Shown: positions 5,786-7,251 of the stretch, in pieces
Position numbering within the stretch: position 1 is the first letter of the stretch
Layout of the letters: every line of letters begins with the position of its first letter
Source of the DNA: Planctomycetota bacterium
GTDB taxonomy: Bacteria > Planctomycetota > Phycisphaerae > Sedimentisphaerales > Anaerobacaceae
Assembly (NCBI GenBank): GCA_023135255.1
Contig: JAGLTN010000387.1
Location: forward strand, 1 to 7,251
Reading direction: 5' to 3'
DNA length: 7,251 bases
Position numbers and translations under genes: made by a program
The notes under the pieces: model-generated
The model's database searches: none
Seen by the model: only the letters and a program-made list of their open reading frames with translations
What the model was told of the DNA's origin: nothing

Positions 5786-6784
5786 CTACTCTTTCGGCAA
5801 CACTAATGTCATACCTACTGTAAGGTTGTCCTGATTCTTCAAAACATTCTTGTTCATCTTGGCGATCTCTACAAAACGACTGCCGTCACCAAGCTCCTTA
5901 TGAGCTATCTTCCAGAGATTATCACCTTCTTTAACAACATATTTTACACCGGCAACTTTCTTAGGCTCTGCCTTTTTAGCACTGAAACCTCTTTGACCTA
6001 TCTGTTTGACTCTTTCCAGCATACTGCTGCCCAAAGGCTTATCTTCCTTACTAACCACCGCAACGGCACCTTCAACAGGCGGGATCATCAGCTTCTGACC
6101 GACATAAATAGCATCCGGACTCTTAAGAGTTTTCTTATTGGCGGCAAATATCTTATCAATACTAACTTTCCTGTTGCCAAGCTCTTTGCCATAAAATTTC
6201 TTGGAAATAGAACCAAGGCTGTCACCGTCCTGCACAATATACTCTTTAGCCTTAGCCGCAACTACCGCAGGTCTTCTGACTTTCGTAACAATATCAGATG
6301 AAACCTGCCTCAACGAATTTTCCTCAACCGATGAAGCTCCCCTCGTAACACCACCCTGCTGTCCAGGTGCGACGATCTCTATCGTCTTCGTAGGCTCAGG
6401 CATTCCAATTAAAAGGTCACTATTGCTGTTAGCGTTATTACTGCCCGGCAGTGCCGTCGAATAGCGAACCGTTTGATTTTCACTCGTCGCCGGCGCCACT
6501 CCTGTCCTCTGAGAAATCACCAATGGTTGCTCAACTGCCTGCGTCCCTGCGACAGGTGGTTGAAGCAAAACAACTTTTTCCAAAAGCCTCGGCCTCTCAA
6601 GAACCTCGCTGTCAGCAACCCCCGAGCCTATACCAAGCTGCTTGTTCTGAAGACTCACCATCGTTGTCGTCAATTCATTATTATCTGCTTCGCTTTTGAA
6701 ATTCGGCAGACCATTAATGATGAATGCAATAATGAAAATAAACACCAAGCCCAACAATAAACCAATTTTGGCATCGGATGTCAT
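5786..6784 (-). CDS. Membrane-anchored protein with two LysM domains
   Basis: The 332-residue product starts with a short cytoplasmic tail (MTSDAK) and a membrane segment at about 7-25 (IGLLLGLVFIFIIAFIIN). A long, low-complexity Ser/Thr/Val/Gln-rich linker follows to about 179. LysM domain 1 spans about 180-236 (KEYIVQDGDSLGSISKKFYG to VGQKLMIPP). A Lys-rich spacer leads to LysM domain 2 at about 280-331, ending in VGMTLVLPK at the extreme C-terminus. LysM domains bind the GlcNAc chains of peptidoglycan, so the protein probably tethers the inner membrane to the wall. No catalytic domain is visible. It lies 23 bp after rsmH and upstream of ftsL and ftsI, which suggests a role in division or wall synthesis; that is inference. 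GGAG at 6798-6795 sits 10 nt before the ATG. I recognise the domains but know no gene symbol. Confidence 0.88.
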   Translation of the reverse strand: MTSDAKIGLLLGLVFIFIIAFIINGLPNFKSEADNNELTTTMVSLQNKQLGIGSGVADSEVLERPRLLEKVVLLQPPVAGTQAVEQPLVISQRTGVAPATSENQTVRYSTALPGSNNANSNSDLLIGMPEPTKTIEIVAPGQQGGVTRGASSVEENSLRQVSSDIVTKVRRPAVVAAKAKEYIVQDGDSLGSISKKFYGKELGNRKVSIDKIFAANKKTLKSPDAIYVGQKLMIPPVEGAVAVVSKEDKPLGSSMLERVKQIGQRGFSAKKAEPKKVAGVKYVVKEGDNLWKIAHKELGDGSRFVEIAKMNKNVLKNQDNLTVGMTLVLPKE

Positions 6785-6794
6785 AATAACTGAA

Positions 6795-6798
6795 CTCC
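6795..6798 (-). promoter_or_regulatory. Ribosome binding site of the LysM gene
   Basis: On the minus strand GGAG lies 10 nt before the ATG at 6784, between the rsmH stop and the LysM start. It is one of the few recognisable Shine-Dalgarno sequences in the window and supports this start. Confidence 0.45.
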
Positions 6799-6807
6799 AT
6801 TTCTTTT

Positions 6808-7251
6808 TTACAGTTTCTTCGATATTCGTAACTTCGAGCTTCGTGCTCTCGGGTTATTCGCTATCTCTTCTCTGTCGGGCACCAAAGGCTTCTTCGTCAA
6901 CACCTCATAAATCTGCTCCTGCTTATTAGCCTTAAAATCGTTCTTCACTATCCGATCCTCAAGACTGTGAAAGCTGATTATAGCAACTAAACCGCCCTGC
7001 TTCAACAGCTTCGGAGCACTTTTAAGCAATTTTTCGAGATTTTTCAGCTCATCGTTGACAGCAATACGCAAAGCCTGAAATGTCTTCGTCGCCGGATGAC
7101 TTTTACTGCGATGCCATCCATGCTGCTTTTGACCGAGAGCCTTGCAAACAATACTGCAAAGCTGATCGGTAGTTGTGATCTTCTGACTGCTGCGGTGTTC
7201 AGCGATAAATCTGGCGATTCTTCGCGATGCCCGGTCTTCACCATATTTATA
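6808..7251 (-). CDS. rsmH: 16S rRNA (cytosine-1402-N4)-methyltransferase RsmH, C-terminal part
   Basis: RsmH (MraW) uses S-adenosylmethionine to N4-methylate C1402 of 16S rRNA in the ribosomal P site, and commonly opens dcw clusters. The reading frame is open to the window edge, so the N-terminal half with the SAM-binding motif lies outside. The visible 147 residues carry family signatures in order: YKYGEDRASRRIARFIAEHR, HPATKTFQALRIAVNDEL, then GGLVAIISFHSLEDRIVKNDF, and a short tail containing NNPRARSSKLR. The last of these, typical of the RsmH C-terminus, ends normally at TAA 6808. TTG at 7071, which could be mistaken for a start, is the Leu of the conserved QALRIAVN, so it is internal. 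The stop is 23 bp before the LysM gene. Confidence 0.95.
   Translation of the reverse strand, partial: YKYGEDRASRRIARFIAEHRSSQKITTTDQLCSIVCKALGQKQHGWHRSKSHPATKTFQALRIAVNDELKNLEKLLKSAPKLLKQGGLVAIISFHSLEDRIVKNDFKANKQEQIYEVLTKKPLVPDREEIANNPRARSSKLRISKKL

Noticed and set aside
5900..6760. Several plus-strand open frames opposite the LysM gene
   Set aside because: They overlap each other and the well-supported double-LysM reading frame; they look like shadows.
7044..7244. Minus-strand frame beginning MVKTGHREESP
   Set aside because: It is out of frame with rsmH. The rsmH frame is open to the window edge and gives conserved YKYGEDRASRRIAR and HPATKTFQALRIAVN.

Overview
The window carries peptidoglycan and cell-shape genes from a bacterium of moderate to low GC. 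The best guess is a member of the Planctomycetota, class Phycisphaerae (Sedimentisphaerales-like). That guess rests on the remembered look of the LysM protein N-terminus (MTSDAKIGLLLGLVFIFIIA), the divergent MreC and PBP2, and weak Shine-Dalgarno use. No marker gene here proves it.

Layout: positions 1-93 hold the end of an unidentified upstream gene or spacer with a small hairpin. On the plus strand, mreC (94-927), mreD (942-1421) and mrdA/PBP2 (1467-3584) form an elongasome operon. On the minus strand, read from the right edge, come the C-terminal part of rsmH/mraW (7251-6808, cut by the window end), a membrane-anchored protein with two LysM domains (6784-5786), an ftsL-like small membrane coiled-coil gene (5570-5340) and ftsI/PBP3 (5309-3588). 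This is a dcw-type division cluster with a LysM gene inserted between rsmH and ftsL. The two operons converge, and the stop codons of the two class B penicillin-binding proteins are separated by only 3 bp.

How they work together: MreC and MreD form the membrane scaffold that couples MreB filaments to PBP2, the transpeptidase of lateral wall synthesis. FtsL and FtsI belong to the septal synthesis machine. RsmH methylates 16S rRNA and is a usual first gene of dcw clusters. The LysM protein probably binds peptidoglycan from the outer face of the inner membrane.

The most unusual feature is an intergenic repeat family. One copy of about 57 bp fills the mreD-mrdA junction, supplying the mreD stop codon and the mrdA ribosome-binding context. 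Two longer tandem copies (period about 99 bp) fill the LysM-ftsL gap. The long copies fold into a stem-loop whose two arms pair completely only in the plus-strand RNA, through G-U pairs, followed by one or more short palindromes. I do not recognise this family. Apart from this repeat I see no mobile element, RNA gene or CRISPR array.
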